Shown piece after piece: positions 1-5,722 of a stretch of DNA of 19,663 bases. Below the pieces are notes generated by a model. That model searched no databases. It had not been told where the DNA came from and worked only from the letters and a program-made list of their open reading frames with translations. Source of the stretch: Rhodobacter sp. GTDB taxonomy: Bacteria > Pseudomonadota > Alphaproteobacteria > Rhodobacterales > Rhodobacteraceae. Where the stretch lies: the NCBI GenBank assembly GCA_027482795.1, contig JAIXVS010000014.1, forward strand, positions 1 to 19,663, written 5' to 3'. Made by a program: the position numbers and the translations under genes. The first letter of the stretch is position 1. Every line of letters begins with the position of its first letter.

Positions 1-96
1 ATTCTGCACGGGCGGTATATCTGCACCGCAAGATCGCCAAAATGCAGCATCTGCCCCATTGCAGCTGACTGCCTGTTTACGGAGAAAACGATATGA
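1..96 (+). CDS. nth: Endonuclease III, C-terminal fragment (gene starts before the window)
   Basis: Reading from base 1 in frame 1 gives 31 codons and a TGA at 94-96. The peptide carries four cysteines spaced C-X6-C-X2-C-X5-C (residues 8, 15, 18 and 24 of the fragment), preceded by HGRYIC. This is the [4Fe-4S] cluster loop found at the C-terminus of the base-excision-repair DNA glycosylase/AP lyase endonuclease III. The catalytic HhH and Asp regions lie outside the window, so activity cannot be judged. The stop overlaps the start of the next gene as ATGA (93-96), indicating translational coupling with the PfkB kinase. Only the last ~15% of the usual ~210-residue protein is visible. MutY shares the same cluster spacing but normally continues with a further domain, so Nth is favoured. 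Confidence 0.85.
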   Translation: MLHGRYICTARSPKCSICPIAADCLFTEKTI

Positions 97-1076
97 AGCG
101 GTATCAGGTTGTTGGCATTGGCAACGCGATTGTCGATGTGTTTACCCAAGCGAACGACACGTTCCTTGAGATGATGGGCATTGAAAAAGGCATCATGCAA
201 TTGGTGGAACGCGAGCGCGGCGAAATGCTGTATGGCGCGATGGAAAACCGTGTGCAGGCGGCGGGCGGATCGGTGGCCAATACGCTGGCGGGGCTGGGCA
301 GCCTTGGCCTGACCACGGGCTTTATCGGGCGGGTGCATGACGATGCGCTGGGGCGGTTTTATGCGCAGACCATGGCGGATGGCGGCACAGATTTTGTCAA
401 CGCGCCTGTCGCGGGCGGCGAGTTGCCCACATCGCGCAGCATGATCTTTGTGGCCCCTGATGGCGAGCGGTCGATGAACACCTATCTTGGGATTTCATCG
501 GAACTGGGGCCTGATGATGTGGCAGATGATGTGGCGGGGAACTGCGATTATCTGTTCCTTGAAGGGTATTTGTATGACAAGCCAGCGGGCAAACAGGCGT
601 TTGAACGCGCGGCGAAACTGTGCCGCGCGGCGGGTGGAAAGGCGGGGATCGCCCTGTCAGACCCGTTCTGCGTAGACCGTCACCGCGCCGATTTCCGCCG
701 CTTGGTGCGCGATTTGGATTATGTGATTGGGAACGAACATGAATGGTCAAGCCTGTATGAAACAGACCTAGATAGCGCGCTGAAGCAGGCGGCGGCGGAT
801 GCGGGCACAGTGGTGTGCACGCGGTCTGGGGATGAGGTGATCGTGCTGCGTGGCGGCGAGAAGGTGCATGTGCCCGTGACCCGCGTGGTGCCTGTGGATG
901 CCACGGGGGCAGGGGATCAATTCGCGGCGGGGTTTCTGTACGGGCTGGTGACGGGGGCCGATTTGGCAACCGCTGGGCGCATGGGCTGCGTGGCGGCGGC
1001 AGAGGTGATCAGCCATTTCGGGGCGCGGCCAGAGGCCGACATGCGCGCGCTATTTGCAGCGCAGAAATTGATATAG
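93..1076 (+). CDS. PfkB-family carbohydrate kinase, adenosine kinase-like
   Basis: This 327-residue cytoplasmic ribokinase/PfkB fold kinase is of the type usually annotated as adenosine kinase in Rhodobacterales. The N-terminus has the GxGNAIVDV substrate-side motif (residues 8-16) and a GGSVANTLAGL block near residue 58, matching PfkB signature 1. The C-terminal signature DATGAGD lies at residues 269-275. D275 is the expected catalytic base, and the GAG segment forms the anion hole for ATP phosphates. Length is normal for the family. The ATG at 93 is supported by a GGAG-type ribosome site at 81-84 and by the ATGA overlap with the nth fragment. Substrate specificity is inferred. Adenosine (purine salvage to AMP) is most likely, but related sugar kinases cannot be excluded. 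A small lysine-rich gene follows 9 bases downstream and is probably co-transcribed. Confidence 0.85.
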   Translation: MKRYQVVGIGNAIVDVFTQANDTFLEMMGIEKGIMQLVERERGEMLYGAMENRVQAAGGSVANTLAGLGSLGLTTGFIGRVHDDALGRFYAQTMADGGTDFVNAPVAGGELPTSRSMIFVAPDGERSMNTYLGISSELGPDDVADDVAGNCDYLFLEGYLYDKPAGKQAFERAAKLCRAAGGKAGIALSDPFCVDRHRADFRRLVRDLDYVIGNEHEWSSLYETDLDSALKQAAADAGTVVCTRSGDEVIVLRGGEKVHVPVTRVVPVDATGAGDQFAAGFLYGLVTGADLATAGRMGCVAAAEVISHFGARPEADMRALFAAQKLI

Positions 1077-1085
1077 GGAACGGTT

Positions 1086-1253
1086 ATGGATTACAGCAAA
1101 TCAGGCAACCCCAAGGCCGTGAAAGGCCAACCCAAGCATAAGGTGGGGGTCAAAGGCATGGGGGCCGAGAAAAGCCCAACTGGCGGGCGGCCAAGTAAGG
1201 AAGACTTGGTTGCGAAGTTGAAGGCGGCTGCTGAGGCAAAAAAGCAGGGTTAG
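1086..1253 (+). CDS. Small lysine-rich protein of unknown function (55 aa)
   Basis: An ATG at 1086 opens 55 codons ending in TAG at 1251-1253. The product is rich in Lys, Gly and Ala. It begins MDYSKSGNPKAVKGQPKHK, has a central GGRPSKEDL segment, and ends in a short amphipathic Ala/Lys helix (KLKAAAEAKK). No signal peptide, membrane segment or cysteine is present. The start lies 9 bases after the kinase stop with a GGGAACGG ribosome site (1076-1083), so it looks like the third gene of the nth-kinase unit. Its last four bases overlap the stop of the convergent XRE gene. The composition suggests a nucleic-acid or ribosome contact, but that is only inference; I do not recognise the family. Confidence 0.6.
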   Translation: MDYSKSGNPKAVKGQPKHKVGVKGMGAEKSPTGGRPSKEDLVAKLKAAAEAKKQG

Positions 1254-1456
1254 TCTGGTTCGTATTCCAGCAGGTCGGCGGGCTGACAATTCAGCGCCTT
1301 ACAAATCGCGGCCAAGGTTTCAAACCGCACGCCGCGCACTTGGCCTGTTTTCAAAAGACTAAGGTTTTGAACGGAAATGCCGATTTGGTCGGCCAAATCT
1401 TTTGACATCACTTTGCGTTTGGCCAGCATAACATCCAGTCGCACGATGATGGGCAT
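1250..1456 (-). CDS. XRE/Cro-type HTH regulator paired with DUF2975 protein
   Basis: This 68-residue protein is almost entirely one Cro/C1-type helix-turn-helix of the short YozG-like class. A helix with MSKDLADQIG is followed by the recognition helix ISVQNLSLLKTGQVRG, then LAAICKALNCQPADLLEYE, the typical end of these single-domain regulators. The ATG at 1456 is chosen because it overlaps the stop of the upstream gene as TGATG and has GAAGGG about 8 bases ahead; a GTG at 1459 is an alternative. Small XRE proteins encoded next to DUF2975 membrane proteins are a recurring pair in bacteria. The membrane partner may control the regulator, but this is inference. It probably autoregulates the two-gene operon from the inverted repeat near 2062-2078. 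The stop overlaps the convergent 55-residue gene. Confidence 0.85.
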   Translation of the reverse strand: MPIIVRLDVMLAKRKVMSKDLADQIGISVQNLSLLKTGQVRGVRFETLAAICKALNCQPADLLEYEPD

Positions 1457-1983
1457 CACACGAACCCTTCGTTATCGCGGGCTAGGGTGATCGCCTCGCC
1501 CATGATCCAGCCGACGAGGTAGAACCCGCCTCCGCACAGGATTAGGCTGGCCGCCTCGATGCTAAAGTAAAACTCGGGCGGCATTGGGCCTTGCGGATTG
1601 TGCCAAGTTAGAATTGTGATGATCCACGAACTGGTAAACCACGCCAAGGCGGAAGAAAGCGCCACGGCCATGCCAGCCCAGCGAAAACGGCTTGCAATTC
1701 GGGTATCAAACAGCACCCCGTTTTGAACCAAACGCATGATCGCTATCGCCATCAAGATGGCCAACAGGCCGAACGGAACGTGTAGCAAGCGAATACCCAA
1801 GAAAGCAAACCGTGTGGTTGTAGCAATCTCTGCATCGGGGTGAACCACTGTGTTGGCTTTCCAATATTCGGGTGACAGCAGGGCGAAATCTATTGTGCCA
1901 CTGACGGATAGCCATAGATAGACTAGGGCGAAAATGGCGAAGAGGGGCTGCAATACTCTTGCGGTCAGCTTGACATTTTCCAT
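1456..1983 (-). CDS. DUF2975 family four-helix membrane protein
   Basis: The product is a 175-residue inner-membrane protein with four hydrophobic segments, near residues 10-30, 60-85, 100-125 and 140-162. A periplasmic or loop region follows the first helix (SPEYWKANTVVHPDAE). The NGVLFDTRIASRFRWAG block after helix 2 and the end GEAITLARDNEGFV match the DUF2975 pattern as I know it. The ATG at 1983 follows an AAAGG sequence with acceptable spacing (CAAAGGTGCATC). It is the first gene of a two-gene leftward operon with the XRE regulator, which it overlaps by one base. Function of the family is unknown. A plausible role is a membrane sensor or sequestration partner of the small HTH protein, but nothing in the sequence proves this. 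Confidence 0.8.
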   Translation of the reverse strand: MENVKLTARVLQPLFAIFALVYLWLSVSGTIDFALLSPEYWKANTVVHPDAEIATTTRFAFLGIRLLHVPFGLLAILMAIAIMRLVQNGVLFDTRIASRFRWAGMAVALSSALAWFTSSWIITILTWHNPQGPMPPEFYFSIEAASLILCGGGFYLVGWIMGEAITLARDNEGFV

Positions 1984-2035
1984 GATGCACCTTTGGGGTT
2001 TGGGAATGAATCATTGATTGATTATCGTAAAACAT

Positions 2036-2064
2036 GAATTAATGAACATAAAACTAGGAGTCAA
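2036..2064 (-). promoter_or_regulatory. Predicted sigma-70 promoter of the DUF2975/XRE operon
   Basis: On the minus strand, TTGACT (2064-2059) and TAATTC (2041-2036) are separated by 17 bases. They lie about 53 bases upstream of the DUF2975 start codon at 1983. The region is markedly AT-rich for this genome. The -35 hexamer overlaps a 6-bp-arm inverted repeat. The -10 is only a moderate match. Confidence 0.5.
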
Positions 2065-2078
2065 GCGAAATACGCTTG
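2062..2078. promoter_or_regulatory. Inverted repeat overlapping the -35 box (candidate XRE operator)
   Basis: CAAGCG and CGCTTG form perfect 6-bp arms separated by AAATA. One arm runs into the TTGACT -35 box of the leftward DUF2975/XRE promoter. Its size and position suit a dimeric HTH repressor acting on its own promoter. A second short palindrome, AATCATTGATT (2008-2018), lies in the leader. Binding is inferred only. Confidence 0.4.
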
Positions 2079-2163
2079 CACTGGGATGCTGGCCAAATGG
2101 CCAGAGATGGACATTATTCTTTAGGGAATGGTTTGATCGCTGGCAGTGAAAGTGCAGGAAAAC

Positions 2164-2799
2164 CTACCGCACAGCCTGAAAGCCCGCATCCTGCATCCTG
2201 CAATCGAGGATGACATCATCGCCACAGCGGCGGGGTTCCAGCGATTTGGTCAGGCAAATCCGCGCCTCTTGGATCATGTCCGATTTGCAGGTGATGGTGA
2301 TTTGATCGCGGGTCAGGGCGGGGTTCGCCTCGATGAATGCGTCTTCGATTACACTGGCGGGCAGGGTTAGATCGCGGGTGATTTGTTCGAAAACAGGCGG
2401 CAGGGTGATGCTGCCATAGGCCGCGCGGGCGGTTTTGAAGTAGTCTGGCGCGGATAGGCCAGCGCAGCGACCGTGTTTTTTCCATTGATAGAACGCAAGG
2501 CCCGCGCCGCCCATGATGTCGGCCATTGCGGCGGTGTCTTGGCGTGATGGGTCGGGTTGAACGGTGCGGCAATAGCTGGGCCAGCCATCTTCATATTGCG
2601 GCCAAAGCCCGTGCAATACCCATGTAAGGCCCCGCCCCGCATCGCATTGCGGATCATCGCGCGCGTCACCTTCCAGCGTGCACCAGTTCGATGACCAAGA
2701 CAGCGACATCACGTAATAATCGAAATCGCCAGCGCGTTCGCCTTCGGCGAGTGCGGGCGATGCAAGGGCCAAGCCTAGGATGACGAGGAGTTTACGCAT
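2164..2799 (-). CDS. Secreted ribonuclease T2 family protein
   Basis: This is a 211-residue secreted endoribonuclease of the T2/RNase I family, which cleaves RNA through 2',3'-cyclic phosphates in the periplasm. A signal peptide covers residues 1-18, with cleavage after SPALA. The first conserved active-site block is HGLWPQ at 63-68 (catalytic H63). The second is YQWKKHGRC at 104-112 (H109). The family usually has Glu at the position occupied here by Q105. Six or more cysteines (40, 52, 77, 112, 171, 182, 192, 200) could form the usual disulfides. The ATG at 2799 is chosen because it starts a proper signal peptide and follows AAAGGGAAA; a longer in-frame extension to 3027 runs into the divergent trcR start and has no family match. 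It is divergent from trcR. Confidence 0.88.
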   Translation of the reverse strand: MRKLLVILGLALASPALAEGERAGDFDYYVMSLSWSSNWCTLEGDARDDPQCDAGRGLTWVLHGLWPQYEDGWPSYCRTVQPDPSRQDTAAMADIMGGAGLAFYQWKKHGRCAGLSAPDYFKTARAAYGSITLPPVFEQITRDLTLPASVIEDAFIEANPALTRDQITITCKSDMIQEARICLTKSLEPRRCGDDVILDCRMQDAGFQAVR

Positions 2800-2971
2800 T
2801 TGCACTTTCCCTTTGCCGAAATTGGCGCTATAGCGGCGTTGATTACCCGAAATCGTGGAAATCGCGGCCAGCGCCGCAACCGTTTTCTCGGCACGGGAAA
2901 GAATTGTAAAGCGCTTTGCGCAGGTCTGAAATGAAACGCGCGCTGCGCGTGTGGGGCGAAAGGGATTGCAG

Positions 2972-3742
2972 ATGAACAAGCCATTGATGTCCAAGGCTAC
3001 GGCGGTTTGGCTGGTGGATAACACCACGCTAACCTTTCGTCAGGTGGCCGAATTCTGCGGTTTGCACGAATTGGAAGTGCAGGGCATTGCCGACGGCGAT
3101 GTGGCGGCAGGGGTTAAGGGATTTGATCCCGTGGCCAACAACCAATTGGACGCGATTGAAATTGAACGCGCCGAAAAAGACCCGATGCATAACCTAAAGC
3201 TGAAGTATAACCCTTCGGCTGTGGGCGAGGAAAAGCGGCGCGGGCCGCGCTATACCCCGCTGTCCAAACGCCAAGACCGCCCTGCATCGATTTTGTGGCT
3301 GGTGAAATTTCACCCCGAACTTTCGGACGGGGCGATTGGCAAATTGGTGGGCACGACCAAGCCGACAATTCAGGCTATTCGATCGCGCAGCCATTGGAAT
3401 ATCAACAATATCACGCCGATTGACCCTGTTGCGCTGGGCCTGTGCCGCCAGTCTGAGTTGGACACCGCCGTGCAAGCCGCCGCACGCAAAAAGGCCGCCG
3501 AGGGCGTTGTGATGAGCGATGACGAGCGGCGCAAGCTGGTGTCAACCGAGGTGTCGCTGGCGCTGGGCACGGATGCGAAAATCGGCAATGGGTTGGATGC
3601 ATTTACCCCCGAAGCCATTGATCCGCGCGATCAGTCGGCGTCTGATTTCAAAGATGCAGAAAGCTTCTTTAACCTGCCCGCAGGCGATGACGACGACGAA
3701 GATGATGAAGACGAAGATGGCGGCCGCAAAAAGCGGCGGTAA
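2972..3742 (+). CDS. trcR: DUF1013 protein, cell-cycle transcriptional regulator TrcR
   Basis: This 256-residue protein belongs to DUF1013, a family restricted to Alphaproteobacteria whose members are annotated as the cell-cycle transcriptional regulator TrcR. An N-terminal HTH-like segment (about residues 10-45, WLVDNTTLTFRQVAEFCGLHE) is followed by a second one (about 105-140, ILWLVKFHPELSDGAIGKLV then GTTKPTIQAIRSR). A linker contains RRGPRYTPLSKRQDRP. The C-terminus has an acidic run at 239-249 and ends in RKKRR. The ATG at 2972 is preferred over the GTG at 2951 because AAAGGGA lies 7 bases ahead of it. The gene is monocistronic, with an intrinsic terminator 22 bases after the stop. Direct targets cannot be read from this window. 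Confidence 0.87.
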   Translation: MNKPLMSKATAVWLVDNTTLTFRQVAEFCGLHELEVQGIADGDVAAGVKGFDPVANNQLDAIEIERAEKDPMHNLKLKYNPSAVGEEKRRGPRYTPLSKRQDRPASILWLVKFHPELSDGAIGKLVGTTKPTIQAIRSRSHWNINNITPIDPVALGLCRQSELDTAVQAAARKKAAEGVVMSDDERRKLVSTEVSLALGTDAKIGNGLDAFTPEAIDPRDQSASDFKDAESFFNLPAGDDDDEDDEDEDGGRKKRR

Positions 3743-3761
3743 CATCGGAACCTAACTGAGC

Positions 3762-3791
3762 AAGGCCCCAGCACCAATGCTGGGGCTTTTT
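3762..3791 (+). terminator. Intrinsic terminator of trcR
   Basis: GCCCCAGCA (3765-3773) and TGCTGGGGC (3778-3786) form a perfect 9-bp stem with a CCAA loop, followed by five T residues. AAG before the stem can extend pairing into the T tract. It lies 22 bases after the trcR stop and separates trcR from the toxin-antitoxin module. Confidence 0.93.
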
Positions 3792-3817
3792 GCTATTTGC
3801 GATGGCACGCTTTCGAA

Positions 3818-3846
3818 TTGATTTCTATATCACTTAGTGATATACT
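3818..3846 (+). promoter_or_regulatory. Sigma-70 promoter of the toxin-antitoxin operon, apparently leaderless
   Basis: TTGATT (3818-3823) and TATACT (3841-3846) are separated by exactly 17 bases. Transcription would be expected to begin about 7 bases after the -10 box, at or next to the GTG start codon of the toxin (3853). This leaves no room for a Shine-Dalgarno site. A 19-bp palindrome fills the spacer and part of the -10 box. Confidence 0.7.
3826..3844. promoter_or_regulatory. Perfect 19-bp palindrome, candidate autoregulatory operator
   Basis: TATATCACT and AGTGATATA form perfect 9-bp arms around a single T (3835). The site overlaps the -10 hexamer and the spacer of the toxin-antitoxin promoter. 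Bound antitoxin would therefore block RNA polymerase directly. Toxin-antitoxin operons of the HigBA/RelBE type are typically autorepressed in this way. Binding is inferred from position and symmetry. Confidence 0.75.
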
Positions 3847-3852
3847 TTTAGC

Positions 3853-4248
3853 GTGAGAGTGTTTGTTCAAAAGCAATTCGACCGTTGGGCCGCAGACAGT
3901 GGCCTGACCGAAACTGTGCTGATGCAGGCGGCCATCGAGGCCTTTGCTGGGCAGGTTGACGGTGACTTGGGCGGATTTTTGTTCAAGAAACGCATTGCGC
4001 GCGCGGGTGGCGGCAAGTCGGGTGGGTTTCGGACGATTTTGTGCTTTCGAAAAGCAAACAGTGATCGGATATTTTTCCTGTATGGGTTTCCCAAAAACGA
4101 TAAGGGCAACATATCGGCGCGGGAGGAAAAGGCGTTGAAATTGGTGGCAAAATTTCTGGTCGATGTCAGCGATGTGCAGTTAGACGCTTTGGAAGAATAT
4201 GGCGAGATGCGCGAATTGAAAGGCGTGGAAAATGAAAAAAAGCAGTGA
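3853..4248 (+). CDS. RelE/HigB-like toxin of a type II toxin-antitoxin module
   Basis: This 131-residue protein matches the RelE-toxin family formerly called DUF1044 (Pfam PF06296). The defining block is GGGKSGGFRT at residues 52-61, then LCFRK (63-67) and FFLYGFPKNDKGNI (74-87), followed by the helix EEKALKLVAKFL. R60, R66 and K81 are candidate RNA-contacting residues. By family analogy it would be a ribosome-dependent mRNA endoribonuclease that arrests growth. The start is GTG at 3853, directly beside the predicted transcription start. The next in-frame GTG (3859) would remove only two residues and also lacks a ribosome site, while the first in-frame ATG would delete about 23 residues. Toxin-first order with a 17-base overlap into the antitoxin resembles HigBA modules. 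The C-terminal ~15 residues are charged and look dispensable. Confidence 0.85.
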   Translation: MRVFVQKQFDRWAADSGLTETVLMQAAIEAFAGQVDGDLGGFLFKKRIARAGGGKSGGFRTILCFRKANSDRIFFLYGFPKNDKGNISAREEKALKLVAKFLVDVSDVQLDALEEYGEMRELKGVENEKKQ

Positions 4249-4543
4249 TATCATGGATATGACGGTCTCATTGGCCACGGCACTGCACGCTGTTGGCGCA
4301 ATGGATAAGGCCACGTTGCGCGAGATTGAGGCGTTGGCGGTGCCAGAGGTCAAAGAGATGAGTGCCGAAGAAATATGCAAAATTCGCGAGGCCAATCGCC
4401 TGAGCCAACCCGTGTTCGCCAAATATCTGAACGTTGGCCGTAGCACTGTTTCCCAATGGGAGCAGGGCAAGAAAAAGCCAAGCGGGTCTGCCGCGCGGCT
4501 GCTTGATATTGTGCGTCGAAAAGGGATTGGCGCGATTGTTTAA
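4232..4543 (+). CDS. HigA-like XRE antitoxin
   Basis: This 103-residue antitoxin is encoded immediately after the toxin and overlaps it by 17 bases (ATG at 4232, toxin stop at 4246-4248). Residues 1-40 form a helical, poorly conserved region likely to bind the toxin. Residues 45-100 form an XRE helix-turn-helix with SAEEICKIREANRLSQPVFA, the recognition helix GRSTVSQWEQGKKKP, and the end RLLDIVRRKGI. The WEQGKKKPSG block is typical of antitoxins paired with this toxin family. It should neutralise the toxin and repress the operon from the 19-bp palindrome. Its TAA stop shares bases with the stop of the convergent aminotransferase gene (4-base overlap, TTAA), so no terminator separates the two transcription units. 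Confidence 0.85.
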   Translation: MKKSSDIMDMTVSLATALHAVGAMDKATLREIEALAVPEVKEMSAEEICKIREANRLSQPVFAKYLNVGRSTVSQWEQGKKKPSGSAARLLDIVRRKGIGAIV

Positions 4544-5718
4544 CCCACCACCTGCGCAATGGCGCGGGCCAGTATGGGCACGGTTTGGGCGTTTAGCCCT
4601 GCGATATTCATGCGGCTATCGCCCACCATATAGATGCCATATTCGGCGCGCAGGCGCAGCACCTGCGCCTCGGTCAGGCCAAGGCGGGAAAACATACCGC
4701 GATGGGTTGCCACAAAGTCGAAACGATCTGAGTTTGTGGCGGCGCGCAGGGCATCGGCAAGGGATTGGCGCAGGGTTAGCATGTTTTGGCGCACGTCTTC
4801 CAACTCGCCCATCCAATCGGCGCGCAGGGTGGGATCGTTCAAGATCATTGTCACCAGACGCGCGCCGTGGTCAGGCGGAAAGCTGTAGTTTTGGCGGTTT
4901 AGGAAGTTGAGGTTGCCCTGCACCACATCGCGCCGTTCGGGCTGCGTCAGGGCAATCAGCACGCCTGTGCGTTCGCGGTAGATGCCGAAGTTTTTGCTGC
5001 AAGAGGCGGCAATCAGCACTTCGGGAAAGTTTGCCGCAATCAGGCGGGTCGCGGCGGCATCGGCATCCAGCCCATCGCCAAAGCCCTGATAGGCCAAATC
5101 GACAAAGGGCACCGCCCCGCGCTGGGACAGCAGGTCAACCACTTGCGCCCACTGATCCATCGACAGGTTCGCGCCCGTGGGGTTGTGGCAGCAGCCATGC
5201 AGCAGCACGGCATCGCCAGCGGCGACTTGGGCCAAATCTTCCATCAGACCCGCAAAATCGACCCCGCGCGTGGCGGCATCGAAATAGCGGTATTCGGCCA
5301 TGTCCATACCAAGATATTTGATGATCGAAGGGTGATTGGGCCACGTGGGATTAGACAGCCAGACCTTTGCCGCAGGGTTTGCCATGCGGATCAGTTCCAA
5401 GGCTTGGCGAATGGCACCCGTGCCGCCCGGTGTGGCAATGGCGGCGGCGCGGTTTGCAAACTCCGCGCCCAAGATCAGATCAACCATCGCCGCGCCAAAG
5501 GCGGGGTCGCCTGCAAGGGTGGTGTAGGTTTTGGTTGTTTCCACCTGCCATAACTGCCGCTCGGCGGCCTTTACGGCGTGCATCACGGGGGTTAGGCCGC
5601 TCGCGTCTTTGTAAACGCCAACGCCAAGGTCGATTTTATCAAGCCGAGGATCTTCGCGGTACAGGGCGATGAGTTGTAGGATTTTATCCTGCGCGATGGG
5701 GGTTAGCGATTCCAACAT
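4540..5718 (-). CDS. Aspartate/aromatic amino acid aminotransferase (class I, PLP)
   Basis: This 392-residue cytoplasmic fold-type I aminotransferase is of the AspC/TyrB subgroup and transfers amino groups between aspartate or aromatic amino acids and 2-oxoglutarate. Motifs in order are LGVGVYKD (31-38), the phosphate-binding GGTGAIR (98-104), NPTWPNHP (123-130), HNPTG (178-182), VDLAYQGF (206-213), the Schiff-base lysine K242 in SCSKNFGIYRERTG, and the carboxylate-binding R369 in GDSRMNIAGLN. R275 in RQNYSFPPDHG lines up with the arginine that favours dicarboxylic substrates in AspC-type enzymes. The ATG at 5718 follows AAGGA and lies 4 bases from the upstream sulfurtransferase stop, so the two are co-transcribed. 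AspC and TyrB activity cannot be separated from sequence alone, so no symbol is given. Confidence 0.9.
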   Translation of the reverse strand: MLESLTPIAQDKILQLIALYREDPRLDKIDLGVGVYKDASGLTPVMHAVKAAERQLWQVETTKTYTTLAGDPAFGAAMVDLILGAEFANRAAAIATPGGTGAIRQALELIRMANPAAKVWLSNPTWPNHPSIIKYLGMDMAEYRYFDAATRGVDFAGLMEDLAQVAAGDAVLLHGCCHNPTGANLSMDQWAQVVDLLSQRGAVPFVDLAYQGFGDGLDADAAATRLIAANFPEVLIAASCSKNFGIYRERTGVLIALTQPERRDVVQGNLNFLNRQNYSFPPDHGARLVTMILNDPTLRADWMGELEDVRQNMLTLRQSLADALRAATNSDRFDFVATHRGMFSRLGLTEAQVLRLRAEYGIYMVGDSRMNIAGLNAQTVPILARAIAQVVG

Positions 5719-5722
5719 GGCA

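Noticed and set aside
397..969. 190-codon open frame on the minus strand
   Set aside because: It is antisense to the PfkB kinase. The Pro/Arg/His-rich composition is typical of shadow frames in high-GC genes.
2089..2104. CTGGCC-AAAT-GGCCAG hairpin as terminator of the RNase T2 gene
   Set aside because: The 6-bp stem has no T tract on the minus strand and sits 60 bases past the stop, so the evidence is too weak to list as a terminator.
2840..2971. Shared promoter elements between RNase T2 and trcR
   Set aside because: AAAGCGCTTT and a TTGTAA/TGAAAT pair are visible, but the matches are weak and no clear regulatory motif emerges.
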